This document shows, one piece after another, positions 1-14,800 of a stretch of DNA of 64,000 bases. The DNA lies in NCBI GenBank assembly GCA_947623455.1, contig OX392532.1, positions 8,002,501 through 8,066,500 of the forward strand, read 5' to 3'. Below the pieces are notes generated by a model. That model searched no databases, was not told the DNA's origin, and was given only the letters and a program-made list of their open reading frames with translations. The position numbers and the translations under genes were made by a program. Origin of the DNA: Mimachlamys varia (lineage: Eukaryota > Mollusca > Bivalvia > Pectinida > Pectinidae). Within the stretch, counting starts at the first letter, position 1. The number at the start of each line of letters is the position of its first letter.

Positions 1-1171
1 ATATAGGAACGGCTTCACCACAAACCCTGTACATGTATGTGTAATGTACTAGGTTGTAGCTGGCACTTCACATGTGGCGATGGATTGATCATAAGTGAAA
101 AATTATCACAGCAACATGACAAGCAGATTGCAGTTACATGCCAACATATATATTATCCATTTCTTTTCTCTCCATTTATAATCTATCTCTTGCTATCTAA
201 CTTTCCAGGGTTCACTTTTGGGCGCAATTTAGCGAGATTCTCACTGTATTTTCATATAAATCGCATTTAAGTCCGTTCTAAAGCGAGAAAAAATTGTGCA
301 TGCCAAAATTCAGGTATAGTGGATACCTACATCGATCAATAATACCGATCGTAGTTCCAGAAGTATTCCTTTCTGCAAATCCTAATGATAGTGTGTACCA
401 GTCATAGTCTCAACGACGCTTGTTTCTGAATCAGTTGCAATTCAAATGTTTAGATGACAAAGCCACCACGCAAACACAAAGGTGCAAGTGAGGTGTCTGT
501 AAATTTGTGACAGGATGGGGGGGGGGGGGGAATGTAAGCAGTTAATGCCTCCAGAAACAGTATGGAAAGTTGATCAAACAGCCTGGGATGTCTTAGTTTA
601 TTAAATTCACGTTAACCCAATCATTGAAAACAAGTAGATGGTTGAGAGGAAATGACTCCACCGATTCCACCAGTGCTGGGGCCAATAGGCCAACGGTACT
701 GACTGTATCTGTGACGATGTCAATGCTATTGATGTTTAGTAGCAAGTTTAATGTTAGGAAGTGTTGATTTTGGAGGAATTTTAACTTTAATTAGGCCTGT
801 ATATGACAGGGTTAAAATCACAAACAAGGACGATTTTCTCCAGGAAATAAATTATAAAATAAACAAAAGATCAGGAAACCCATTTACTGTACCTTGTGTT
901 ATTTATTTATTGACTTAATAAATCTATTTGTTATAGCATTCCTATCAATTCATACTAAATTACGTTAACATTTCATAATACCAAAAATCTTTGGAAAATT
1001 AGGAGCAAGAAAAAAAAATCCCATCCATGTATGAAAAATCTCACTGAAGGGAGATTTTTTCTCTCATTGTGCCCAAGGTCTAGGGTGAACCCTGCTTTCC
1101 TTTTCTTCTAATTATAAGCATAAGAACTAACCACTTGTTTAACTCGACATACATCAGGTCAGGGAAAACCA
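1..1171. other. Non-coding DNA, no feature recognised
   Basis: AT-rich sequence with a short poly-G run near 519-530. The only sizeable open frame (37-270) has no recognisable domain and no splice or start context that I trust. I see no repeat family here. Confidence 0.5.
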
Positions 1172-1664
1172 CAAATCGGCGCATAATACGCCAATCTACC
1201 TATTATACTGTATACCAATTGGAGTATGGATTTGTTACTAAAAATAGCACAAATCACTTTAAACTCTTCTTTTTCAATTTTTCAAAGTCTAAGTCGCATT
1301 AATTTCAGACAAAACAAATAATATTTTGCTGAAAGACACTTAATGGAAAAATTTGCTACTTAGAAACTTGATGTAAATTACATTCGCCCCCCGTAGTAAC
1401 TCTACCATCGTAACATACATTTATTATACATGTAGGCCACAAAACCGAAGTGTTGCATCCGTTTACTTTCTTGCACGCAAATGAAATAGATTTTTGTATT
1501 TCCATAATGTTTCGTGACTTAATAAATGTGACTTGTACAGAAACACTGAAAAGTGAAGTTTTAAGTGACGTTGGCTATTTTTAGTTACAAAACCATACGT
1601 ATACCGGTTACCCCAATCAGTGTATAATAGGCCGATTGGCGTACAGTAATTATACACCGATTTG
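1172..1664. mobile_element. Foldback/MITE-like element, about 130-bp inverted arms
   Basis: The sequence from about 1172 to 1310 (CAAATCGGCGCATAATACGC...) reappears inverted, with indels, at about 1530-1664 (...GTACACCGATTTG region). Both arms share ACGCCAATC, CCTATTATAC and ACTAAAAATAGC in the same order. There is no coding capacity. I could not identify a clean target-site duplication, so the superfamily is unassigned. Confidence 0.6.
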
Positions 1665-2659
1665 CAATTTTATCCAACCTGTACATTGGTGGACTATATT
1701 GGACTATTATACATTATTTTGCTTGAATCGTTTAGCAGCTTTTACAGTTGTTCTTCAGCTGGGGACATCCAAACAGCCAAAGGCAATGTTCATCCTGTTT
1801 TTACATTTAACTATGATGGTTTTACTCCGCTATTACGGCCTTTCAGTGGACGACCGTTTTTACAAACATCGCTTGCATTGTTTATAATCATCCGCAACAA
1901 TCATACACGTGAAGCAGATCGCCTCACTGTTGTACTGTTCCTAACTTAGGTCCTGAGTCATTTCGGCCGGTGCAGAAATGATGGTCAGATTTACCGGCAT
2001 GAATGATTACCTGAGATCCTGGAACTGATTGAGCTTTTCTTAGTGGAAGCTTTTGGTTATTATTCCCCATCCTTCTGTAGTTTCATTTTTGGGGGTTTTA
2101 ATTCTCATAGCAATAATCAAATAAAACTGAGAAAACCCAAACAATCGACTGCTTCTGCTTGACCGGAAGTAACTACGACACGGTTCAAACAGACTTAACT
2201 AAGTGATAAGTGTGTACCATTAGTTTGAGCTTCATTATCTAATACCGTGCAATGAACTGATACAATCGATATACTTTGTGTAAAAATATAGAAACATAAC
2301 TTGTTGTAATTAATACAAAGGTTGAGACCCTTTTATTTTTTTATCTTTATATTATGGTCTATATTTGCCGTTCAGGTTCGCTATGATAAAGGTTGACCTA
2401 AAATCCACGAATTCTCAAACAACAGAAAAGACATCATCAATGGGGAGTTTATACACAGCTATCGAGGTGAAACTTTCTTGTATAATGTAAAATTACTGTT
2501 AGTAGTTTCATCAGAACAATACAGTGGCGGTTAAATGGTAGTGTATCTTTCCTGGTTGTGTATGTCTTTATATCATGTGCCACTTCTGTGGTCCATTTTG
2601 GGCATTGTCGCTTTTAGTCTCACTCACATACTGGAAGCATTGACCTTCAGACAAACAAG
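1665..2659. other. Upstream region of the COX6A-like gene
   Basis: About 1 kb of unique-looking, AT-rich sequence ahead of the COX6A-like start codon. The promoter and 5' UTR must lie here or further upstream, but I cannot place a TATA box or initiator with confidence. Open frames at 1636-1949 overlap the right arm of the upstream foldback element and look fortuitous. Confidence 0.4.
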
Positions 2660-2813
2660 ATGTCTCTTGGGCGAGTGGGTTTGATGCGGAATGCATTCAA
2701 AAATGCTGTACGAAGACCAACCAAACAGCAGAAGAGGGATTGTGGTTATATGCATAGACCAACAGAGAGTATAAAAGAAGCTGCTCATGAATATTACATA
2801 CCACAATATAAAG
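2660..2813 (+). CDS. COX6A: COX6A exon 1: presequence and N-terminus
   Basis: The ATG at 2660 opens 51 codons plus one base, ending AAA G before the donor GTAGTC. The segment encodes a basic mitochondrial-type leader and a linker (ESIKEAAHEYYIPQYK). The split codon G|CT joins exon 2 to give Ala. The start was chosen as the first ATG of a frame that splices in phase to the recognisable exon 2; an upstream non-coding exon cannot be excluded. Confidence 0.8.
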
Positions 2814-5800
2814 GTAGTCGACCTTAATCAACCTTGATGCAGTTACTAATATAGGCTTTAGCAGGTCGGGCACATTATCACAACGGATGAACGGTGCATA
2901 TTCTATTTCTACAGTCCGTACCGTGTCAAAAGTATTCGGTCACGTCATCTTTTTAATGTATACTGAAGTATTTCATGCATTGGCAAATTTCAATGATATT
3001 TTTAATTTATTAATTTGTTTTTCAAAGGAATTGATTGAAAGTGTACATGAACGTTTAGAATGATTTTGTGATCCTATAGGCCTACTTACAGTATCTTGCC
3101 ATAAAGAAAACAGAAACAACCAGTCAAAAAATGTTCGTGTGTACGACAATATACAGACTCCAGAGCTAGAGTCTAATCATCAGGATTTTGGCAAAAAAGG
3201 GTTAAGATAATAAAGATGAAGGCAATCATTTCAGAACTCCTCAACCCCTGTTAAATATTCCTCTTTATATCATGTTTTTCCCAAGAACCGTTTTCTCTCT
3301 ATATAATCTGCATGTATGTAATTTATTTGGTTAATATCATGTATTTGTAGGTGAATTCCTCTTAATATCATTTTTTTTTTTAACCAATCACATGAAATAT
3401 CCAGAAAATGATGTTATTTCCATTAATTTCAGATACAACTTGTACAAAATGTTTATAAGAAAAACAAAAATAACCCCAAAAATGATTTTTAATTGAAATA
3501 ATGTTATCTATATATTTAAACATCTTCATGTCATACATTGTATGTGGTTGCGTTTCACAATTCATTTTATACTTTCAACAACATTTTCTGCCACGTGTAC
3601 AGATTAGAATAATGTATATGAGTCATTATCAGAAAAGTACCAAATCGCTGTCTGTAACCACAGGCACTAGCCTCGTCTGTCAAACACCTATAATATTAAC
3701 AAGGTTATGAACTACATCGGCCCGGCGACACGACCTAATTTCGGGAAACATATGATTTTGACATAACCACCCAAGATATCTTGCTGGGAGTGGTCTAGAT
3801 CGACAGACATAAAATTTTCCTTTAATTTGGTATATAATTTACTATGTATCATGCGGATGTTTTTTTGTAGATGACATGAAACATCAGAAAACTGTCAAAT
3901 TTCAGTTGGTCGGACACTGTGCTGTCCACAGAAAACACGCAAAATCCCAAGTGGGTATCTCCTTACTCACGGCATGTACAAAGTTCAACATCAATACAGT
4001 GTAACTACAACAAAAAACAAACTTACTTGTGTGTTTAATCATGTCCTCATATTATCATGTCGGACACTGGAGACAAAAGTTCAAGCTAGTGAGACTGGCA
4101 GACAGAAAGCAGGCCATTTATATAATTACAATTTTGTACTTCCATTTTGTTGAATATTTGTGATCTCGGCGCTGATTTGCCAGTTTAAAATAGGAAGCCA
4201 ATCAGCGCCGAGATCACAAAATTTTAACAAAATGGAAGTGAATGGCCTGCTTTCCGTCTGCCAGTCTCACTAGCTTGAACTTTTGTCTCCAGTGACCGAC
4301 ATGATAATATAAGGACATGATTAAACACACAAGTAAGTTTGCTTTTTGTTGTAGTTACACTGTATTGAGGTTAAACTTTGTACATGCCGTGAGTAAGGAG
4401 ATACCCACTAGGAATTTAGCGTGTTTTCCGTGGACAGCACAGTGTCCGACCAACTGAAATTTGACAGTTTTCTGCTGTTTCGTGACCTCTACAGAAAAAT
4501 TTACGGCATGATACATGGTAAATGATATACCAAATTAAAGAGAAATTATTTCTCTGTCGATCAAGACCACTCCCAGTGAGATATCTTGAACGGTTATGTC
4601 AAAATCACATGTTTCCCATAATTAGGTCGTGTTGCTGGGCCGATGGAGTTCATAACCTTGTTAATATTATAGGTGTTTGACAGATGAGGCTAGTGCCTGT
4701 GCTGTAACTTTGTTGTTTATTTCTGTGAATTCTACAAGGAATAAAGTAAATGTTTTGCTAATACACTAACAATTTGAGATCTAATAGTTACATTTTAAAA
4801 GACACCGACATGGAATTGTGCCAAAATTTTTTTCTTTTTTAATTAATATTAGCCTTACACCCAAAAATGGGTGTGTCCGATGGTAAACCCTCAATATTCA
4901 AGCTCATTTAAAAACATTTTTAATGGGGTATTGTACAAAATATGGGGATAGTTTTGTTGATAATTACCAATTTAATTGATAAGTACTTATAGGCAAAAAG
5001 AAATATTTAAAGGTTTTTTCAAGAAAATGTTTACCTGTCCCATAATTTTTTGTCCTTGGTGTTACCATGATTAGTTTGGTTCAATAGAGGAACTTTAAAT
5101 CAACTGAGTACAATCATCTATGATGCATTCATTGCATATCTATTCCCTGTTCATTTTCACATGGCATTTGGAAGTTGAAAGCAGGATGGTTTTAAATTGG
5201 GAGCATTTGAATACAAGTCTCACCAACCGTGTACATTTGAATTGTTCATGGTGTTACCACATTATTTTACAGTTATACCATATGTTCAATAAAAGGATTT
5301 ATAGTATTTAAAAGAGGTTGCAAGGTAGTTTAAATATAGCTATCATGCTTTGCACAATTACCAATGGTTATAATTATACCCCCCCCCGCAACGAAGTTAG
5401 GGGGGGTATACTGGAATCAGCTTGTCTGTCCGTCTGTCTGTCCGTCTGTCTGTCTGTCTGTCCGTCTGTCCGTAGAAAAATGTTGTCCGGACAACTCCTC
5501 CTAAACTACTGGATCGATTTCAATAAAACTTGGCAGTATTGTTGGGGACCATGTGTAGATGTGCATGCAGGGTTTCGTTTGTCAAAATTTTAGTTGCCAT
5601 GGTAACCAGGTCACTATACACAGGTTTCCATAATAAAATGTTGTCCGGACAACTCCTCCGAAACTACTGGATCGATTTCAATAAAACTTGGCAGTATTGT
5701 TGGGGACCATGTGTAGATGTGCATGCAGAGTTTCTTTTGTCAAAATTTTGGTTGCCATGGTAACCAGGTCACTATACACAGGTTTCCGTAATAACGTGTT

Positions 5801-8800
5801 GTCCGGACAACTTCCTATAAACCACTGGATCGAGTTTAATGAAACTTGGCAGTATTGTTGGGGACCATGTGTAGATGTGCATGCAGAGTTTTGTTTGTCA
5901 AAATTTTGGTTGCCATGGTAACCAGGTCACTATACACAGGTTTCCATTATAATGTGTTGTCCGGACAACTCCTCCTAAACTACTGGATCAATTTCAGTGA
6001 AACTTGGCAGTATTGTTGGGGACCATGTATAGATTTGCATACAGGGTTTCGTTTGTCAAAATTTTGGTTGCCATGGTAATGAGGTGACTATACACAGGTT
6101 TCCGTAATAACATGATGTCTGGACAACTTCTTCTAAACTACTGGGTCATTTTCAATGAAACTGCGCAGTAAGTAATGTTGAGGATTACTATACACAGGTT
6201 AAAATTTGGCCGTTCGGCTTTTAAAATTCTGCTGACTGTTGACATTATATAATGCATGTTATATACAACTTGTACTACATCATGTTTTTTTCAAAAACAT
6301 GTCAGACACCTCTAATAAGAGGTAGCGGGGGGGTATTAGTCAGCCATCGGCTTACAGTTCTAGTTTTAATCTAAAATCATATCTAAAATGTCTGGTGTTA
6401 CTGTCTGTGGTGTTACCGGTCAAATAAGGAACACCACAGACAAATATTTGGTGACACTACAGACATCATAGCCGTTTATCAATCAATTTTATTAGAAAAA
6501 ATAAAAGCATTTTGATTTGAATAAGTAAAATTCCAAAACAAAATGATTATTGTTCATTTCTAATCAAAGAAAACTCTTAAATTCTGCTTCTATACTCTTA
6601 AATCAAGATTCTCTAAAGCAGTAACACCAAAGACAATTATAGTAACACTACAGACTTAGATAAGTAACACCACAGACCAATCTTTGCAACACAAACAAAA
6701 CAAAGTTTACTTATAATACAGACCATAAAATATATAATATTATAAAGATGAATTATAAATCTATGACATTAGCTTACAGTTCTCAAAATGGAATATGTCA
6801 TTGTGAGAGAAGAGGGCTTTGAATTGGTAACACCAAGGACATGAATATTGGTGATACAATGTACCATTATAGTAACACCACAGACAATGGAACAGAAAAA
6901 TCTTAAATAATATCTAAGATAATGGGAAGATTCATATTATAAGATTCATAAAGCAGAGAAATTATTGTGAAATGTTATTTGTACAACATAATAAGCACTA
7001 TGACTAGTGTGACAGTTATAAAAGCATGTATTCTGTCTGTGAGCAATGGCAAAGACATTACTAGTAACACCACAGACAATCCGGTGACAAGAGAAGATGC
7101 ATAATATGCATTTCCATCATAAATAACCAATTCATATTTTAGTTAATGAATTAGATTGTTTGTTTAGGACACATTACTATATAATTGATATGCATACTGA
7201 TGAAATGTAATTCAGTTACAATATGCACTAGATGACGACAATGGTAACACCACAGACATTCAATGCTGGTTTTGTTCAGCACAACATTTCAGGCGATCAA
7301 GAATGGCCCTCTCTGCAACTTGGAAACAAAGACGATGGTTGTCAATAGTGAAATTGACTAAAATACATGTATTATGATATTTAAAATGGTAACACAATGG
7401 ACAAAATGTCTGTGGTGTTACAGTTGTCTTTGGTGTTTATCAGATGTCCATGGTGTTACCATCACAAACATTAACTCATATCAAATTTAATAAAGGTGAA
7501 AAGAAACAATTAGCCATCCAATAATTATCTGTAGCATTGTATGTTTGCAAATTAATTACCTTTTTTATGAATCTTTATTTCTAACTTTATTTAAAAGAAA
7601 TAATGCACATCTCTTGAGTGCAAAAGTACAGGGTTCGGGACATATTCCGATATATATCTTATTTGTGAACAAGTGAAGAATTGACAATCAAGAATGGTAA
7701 AAGGTCAGTAAAACTTGTAGTTTGTATGATCTATTAGAAAACCTGAGGTGTGTAGCTTATTGGGTAAATGCATGTGCGTGAATGTAGTTGAAATTATCAG
7801 TTTTAGCAGAAATTTTAGATTTTTTTAGAAGTTTGAAATTTTAGTATTATTTACCTCCAGTGATCTGTATAGTTATTATGCAAAAAAATCAAATGCACAG
7901 GAACAATAAATTGAAGAGCAAGATATACAAAGTGATTGATAGACTGCTTTTTGTACCAATCTTCTATGAGAAAGTGGGTAAGACCATATAAAGTAAATCA
8001 TTATGTTAAAACTTTATCAATTAAATAGATCTAATAGCATAGAACTGGCATGTTTTATCTCGACAATAACAACAATATAATAATTGTAACACCACAGACA
8101 TTTTAACTTACCTGTGATCGTTAGCATTGCCATAGTAACTGAACAGGTAAAAATTCAGATGCCCAAACATTGTTTTTGTAATCTGCAATATATCCCCTTT
8201 TACTTAAACCATAAAAGTTGTCAGTCAAAGAAAGTTGTTTTTCTGATTTTTTCAATATTAAATCTGGTACTTTTTTGATAATGACTCATATACTTTTCAA
8301 CAGGCATTTATCAACTTGCATTTGGCGAGGGCGCAAGTGTTAAATTCAAATCCTGATTAGCCGTAATTAGCACCCATCCCCCTATAAGAGCCCTCTTCCC
8401 TTTTACGGAGGCATTAAAACTATTTATAAGAACCCTTTTAATCGGGACACAACTAATAGCAATAATAGTTTTTGTCCAGATGCTAATTTAGTTATCCTAT
8501 CAGGGGTGTAATTTTTTTTCAGTGTACTAACCCAGGGCTAGTAGGCACTAATAATCCACTAGCCTGAAAAAAAAATCTGCTAGCCCAACAAATTTACAAA
8601 ATGGATCTAGCTGAAAAACAATCTCTTCTATATCTCATATATATATATATATCACAGAATGTCCTTTTACACCCCTGCCTATTAAGTGCCACCCAGTGTT
8701 TTTGCTACCTTAATTTTACAGCAACCTGTGCCTTATTGAATTGGGAAAATGAAGTAGGATTTTCACATAAATTGGGAAAATATTCATGAATTTTGACTAA

Positions 8801-11800
8801 TTTTGGGAAAATAACACAAATTATGATTGGGGGAAACAGCCTTATATTGGCTGTAAAAATAGGCAAACAAAATCACTGCCACCAATAAGACCATATAATT
8901 TGGGAACAATTTTTAGGTGCCCTGGATGCTAATAACAAAAATCTCTTTGATACGTCATATATTACATACCAAATTGCATTTTTACTTCCAGCTGAAATCA
9001 AAGACCAGAAATGGCACGTGTTATTCAGATCAATTCCTTTTGTGGGTGTTTGCATTACACTGGGCATTTTGACTGAGGAACACTCCCATGGCCGTGTGGA
9101 ATACATGCCCTATGACTACATGTACTATAGGAAAAGTGTAAGTCAGACTTTCATTTTATTTATATCAAAGTATAACCGACATGACATTACCCGGTAGCCT
9201 ATTTGGACAGACTGAGTCAAAAGTTAATATACCCCCCGCAACAAAGTTACGGAGGCATGCTGGAATCACCCTGTCTGACAGTGTCTGTCAGCTGTTATCT
9301 ATAGTAACTTATCAGGTGATCTCCTAAATTTGTAAACCAAATTGAATGAATTAAAATCACAAGAATGTTAGGGATCATGTGGAGATATGACACATCAGAT
9401 TTATGGTCCAAGTTATGCGCACAGAGGTTCAGGATTTCAATGAGTTTCATTTATTTAATGCATTTCCAAATTTGGAACCCAATAATACTGTGCTATTTTA
9501 GGGATTTCAGTTTTGTCCCTTTGACAAAATTGAAACATCACATAAACTTTTTTAAACTATCATGACATTAATCAACTGTGCAGCTCCATATAGCATATAC
9601 CGCTCCAGGCTTAGTGTATGTGGTAGATATATACCGCTCCAGGCTTAGTGTATGTGGTAGATATACATAGCTACAGGTGTAAGTATATATACCCTGCACA
9701 AAGTTAGGGGGCATACTGGAATCAGGTTGTCCATCCGTCTGTAGACACAACGATGTACTGGCTACTCGTCCTAAACTACCAAGGGAATTTCTACTCGTCC
9801 TAAACTAACAAGGGAATTTCTACTCATCCTAAACTACCAAGGGAATTTCTAATCGTCCTAAACTACCAAGGGAATTTCTACTCGTCCTAAACCACCTAGG
9901 GAATTTCTACTCGTCCTAAACTACTTAGGGAATTTCTACTCGTCCTAAACTACCAAGGGAATTTCTACTCGTCCTAAACCACCTAGGGAATTTCTACTCG
10001 TCCTAAACTACTTAGGGAATTTCTACTCGTCCTAAACTAACAAGGGAATTTCTACTCATCCTAAACTACCAAGGGAATTTCTAATCGTCCTAAACTACCA
10101 AGGGAATTTCTACTCGTCCTAAACCACCTAGGGAATTTCTACTCGTCCTAAACTACTTAGGGAATTTCTACTCGTCCTAAACTACCAAGGGAATTTCTAC
10201 TCGTCCTAAACCACCTAGGGAATTTCTACTCGTCCTAAACTACTTAGGGAATTTCTACTCGTCCTAAACTAACAAGGGAATTTCTACTCGTCCTAAACTA
10301 CCAAGGGAATTTCTACTCGTCCTAAACCACCAAGGGAATTTCTACTCGTCCTAAACTACCAACGGAATTTCTACTCGTCCTAAACTAACAAGGGAATTTC
10401 TACTCGTCCTAAACCACCAAGGGAATTTCTACTCGTCCTAAACTACCAAGGGAATTTCTACTCGTCCTAAACTACCAAGGGAATTTCAACAAAACTTGAT
10501 GGCAATAATCCTTATATACATTGTAGATGTGTGTAATCTATATCACATTAACAATTTTGGTTGTCATGGTAACCAGGTCACTATACTTCTTTTGGGGGGG
10601 GGGAGGGGGGGGGGGGGGTTACAGACCAGTTCGTCATCAACATTGCATTATTAAAGTTTTTATTTAAGGTGGGGGGCGGGGGGTATATGTTAGCCATTGG
10701 CTCACAGTTTACATCTGTTGTGAAACTACCTACAAGGACTAGTGCACTACTGACTGGTAATCATGTTTATCTAATCACAATCTGTTCATTTAAATAAAAA
10801 AGTAGCTCACCTGCCCAAAGGGCAAGTGACCTTATGCCATGGTGCAGAAACCGTCGTCCGTCCATCAACTTTTCCTATAAATCACTACTTGTCCTGAATT
10901 ACATAACAGAATTTGACCAAATTTGGCCAGAAACATCCTTGGGTGAAGGGGATTCAATTTTGTATAAATGGTGGGTCTGACCCCCCTGGGGCCTGAGGGG
11001 CGGGGCCCAATAGGAAACATCTAGTAAATTTTTTAAAAAACCCTTCTTCTTCTTTAGGAATGACAGGATATTGTCCAAAGGTGGTCTAAAATAACCTTGT
11101 GTAAAGGGGAGTCAAATACAATTTTCCTTTAGGAATGACAGTATATTGGAGGACCCAATAGGGAAAATAAAGTAAATTGTTTAAAATCATTCTCATTCTT
11201 TAAGAATGACGGTATATTGCCCAAATTTGGTCAGAAGTGTCCTTGAGAGAAGGAGATTCAATTTTGTATAAAAGGTTGGTCTGACTCCCCTGGGACCTGA
11301 TCATCATGAGCAGGGCCCAATAGGGAAAATATAGTAAATTCTTTAAAATCCATCCTCTTCTTGAGAATTAAGAGGATATTGTTCAAATTTGATATGCAGT
11401 ATCCTTAGGTAAAGGGGATCCAAGTTTGTCCAATTTTAATCTTTAAGAATAACAGCATGATAGGATTTGATCTGAAGCATCCTTTGATGAAAGGGAATCA
11501 ATTTTCTAGCTCACCTGGCCCGAAGGGCCAAGTGAGCTTATGTGATGGTGCGGCGTCCGTCGTCCGTCCTGCGTCCGTCAACTTTTTCCTTTAAACGACT
11601 TTTTCTAAAATACTGAAAGGCCCAGTGACATGAAATTTGGCTGGTAGATTTCTTGGAAGGAGCTGAACAAAGTTTGCGAAAAGAAATGACCTTGACCAGT
11701 ATTCAAGGTCACAGTGAGGTTAAATCCAATTTAACCTTCAAACGACTTCTTCTTAAATACCAAAAACCCTAGAAGCATGACATTTAACTGATATGTTTCT

Positions 11801-14800
11801 TAGATGAAGCCCGACAAAGTTTGCGAAAAGAAATGACCTTGACTTGAATTCAAGGTCACAGGGGTCAAATCTGTTAAAACCTTCGAACGACTTCTTCTGA
11901 AATACCAAAAGCCCTGGAAGCATGATATGTGGCTGAAAGGTTCCTTGGATGAAGCCAGACAAAGTTTGCGAAAAGAAATGACCTTGACCTATATTCAAGG
12001 TCACAGGGGTCAAATCTGTTAAAACCTTCAAACGACTTCTTCTGAAATACCAAAAACCCTAGAAGCATTATATTTAGCTGAAAGGTTCCTTGGATGAAGC
12101 CCGACAAAGTTTGCGAAAAGAAATGACCTTGACTTATATTCAAAGTCACAGGGGTCAAATCTGTTAAAACCTTCAAACGACTTCTTCTGATATACCAAAA
12201 GCCCTAGAAGCATGATATTTGGCTGAAAGGTTCCTTGGATGAAGCCCGACAAAGTTTGCGAAAAGAAATGACCTTGACCTATATTCAAGGTCACAGGGGT
12301 CAAATCTGTTAAAACCTTTAAACGACTTCTTCTTAAATACCAAAAACCATAGAAGCATGATATTTGGCTGAAATGTTTCTTGGATGAAGCCTGACAAAAT
12401 TTGCGAAAAGAAATGACCTTGACTTATATTCAAGGTCACAGGAGTCAAATTTGTTGAAACCTTCACACAACTTCTTCTGATATACCAAAAGCCCTAGAAG
12501 CATGATATTTGGCTGAAAGGTTCCTTGCATTGGACGAAGCCCGACAAAGTTTGCGAAAAGAAATGACCTTGACTTATATTCAATGTCACAGGGGTCAAAT
12601 CTGTTAAAACATTTAAACGACTTCTTCTGAAATACCAAAAGCCCTAGAAGCATGATATTTGGCTAAAAGGTTCCTTGGATGAAGCCTGACAAAGTTTGCG
12701 AAAAAAAATGACCTTGACCTATATTCAAGGTCACAAGGGTCAAATCTGTTAAAGCCTTCAAACGACTTCTTCTGATATACCAAAAGCCCTAGAAGCATGA
12801 TATTTGGCTGAAAGGTTCCTTGGATGAAGCCGAACAAAGTTTGCGAAAAGAAATGACCTTGACTTATATTCAAGGTCACAGGAGTCAAATCTGTTGAAAC
12901 CTTTAAATGACTTCTCCTGAAATACCAAAAGCCCTAGAAGCATGATATTTGGCTGAAATGTTCCTTGGATGAAGCCCGACAATGTTTGCGAAAAGAAATG
13001 ACCTTGACTTATATTCAAAGTCACAGGGGTCAAATCTGTTAAAACATTTAAACGACTTCTTCTTAAATACCAAAAGCCCTAGAAGCATATTTGGCTGGAA
13101 GGTTCCTTGGATGAAGCCTGACAAAGTTTGCGAAAAGAAATGACATTGATCTTTATTTGCCTAGAGACATGATATTTGGCTGGTAGCGTCCTGGGATGAA
13201 GCCAAACCGAATTTGAAAATGAAAATGATGTTGCATTGTCTTATAAGGTCACAGGGGTAAAATATGTTTAAATCTTAAGATGTTCTTCTAAATGTCTTAC
13301 ATTAAAAAATTTTAAGGGACTTTAGGGTTACACTATAATATAAGTCAGAGATATCATTGATACCAGGTGAGCGATGCAGGCCCATTGGGCCTCTTGTTGT
13401 AAATTGTTGGTAGGAATCCCCTGAGGACTGGGGTGGGGCCAAAATGGGAAATGTAGTAAATTCTTTAAAATCTTTCTTTTTGTTTATGAATGATAGGATA
13501 TTGTCCATATTCGTTGTTAACAATCCTGTGGTGAAGGGGGTTCAATTTTGTATCTGTGGAACTAAACCTCCATCTATTCCCTCAGACGGGACCCAATATG
13601 GGTAATTTTGTCAATACCTTAAAGGGACATCCCGCGAAAACCTAAATGCCTGTTCTTGAATATACATGGCGTCTGCACTACTAATTATACTTTCCTGTTA
13701 TTCCCATATTCAAAGTCCACTCAAAATGTCTATAATGACCACTTGCAAAATCGCATTCCTCAGGAAAGCCGAGATAAAAATAGCGGGGATGACACAGTGT
13801 GACAGGTGTGCCGCAATTTCCCTGATCGGTTTGACGGAAGGGGCCATACGGGAGGGGACGCGTAATGTATACGGCTGATGAAACAGAAACAAAGTCCGTG
13901 TATAAACGTATTGAATCACATTCACATTCAAAATTGACATCAATTGCACACATATACCTACTGTATATTCAAATGAAGAATAATTGTCGGCATATCGGCA
14001 CCATATATCGACACCAGTAATTATCTATATTATATTTACCTACAACTCAATGTCTTGAGGATTTTTTTCAGACTATCTATATATATACAATGTACATTCA
14101 TATTCATTTAAAATCTATCCAACTTTCGGCATCTTCACACGTTAAGACGTATCACGGAATGCGAACATTTAAGTCCATACACTCGTATAACGCACCATAC
14201 TCTTAGCATGACTATGTGTATATCAGATTTGGAACTGTGGAAATACTTGATTATAACTACCCGTTATGATAATTCCGCTTTCTTTTTACATCTTTTTTTG
14301 TCGTCTTGTAAAGGGACGGTGCCTTTTAAAAAAAACCTGCAGGAATGGAATATACATATAGGTATATGTTGTATAACTTTGTTGTTTTATTTTTTAAAAA
14401 TTCCGCGTTATGTATATATTTTCGTATCAAATTCAATACCGGGGTCGCAACCCAATGATATTTGTACCTTCACTGATTTATAGATTAAGTATGAATATCA
14501 TTTTTTTTACGCTTGAAAACATATTTTTTTCATTCCTTTTGTCCAAATTGAAGCCGTATGTACCTTGGTCGCACGTCCCGTTTTACAACGTAATCAAAGG
14601 ACTTTTTCTGTTATGGTATATTTTGTATTTGAAAATGTCTTTCTATCCAGCAATATAATTAGCTCATACTGTTTTACTGGAACATAAGATTTTATAAAGG
14701 GAATATTATAAAACACACTTTTAAGTTTAATATTACACACACATTTTATTAAACAGAAGACTGAAACAGTTTCCCCTTGGGTAGCCTCAAAACCAAATCA

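Larger units (their letters stand above)
2814..8991 (+). other. COX6A intron 1 (6.2 kb)
   Basis: The donor is GTAGTC at 2814 and the acceptor is TTTTTACTTCCAG ending at 8991. The intron contains the 1.04-kb foldback element (3659-4701), a pearl-like element with four 158-bp units (5375-6364), and a dispersed GGTAACACCACAGACA motif cluster (5.05-8.1 kb). Elsewhere it is AT-rich with no coding sequence recognised. Confidence 0.75.

Noticed and set aside
8601..8789. 62-codon plus-strand frame upstream of COX6A exon 2
   Set aside because: No family similarity, lies in intron 1, and contains a simple ATATAT run.
11753..13124. Series of overlapping 73-106 aa minus-strand frames
   Set aside because: They recur every 145 bp in rotating frames, exactly the core period of pearl-like element B.
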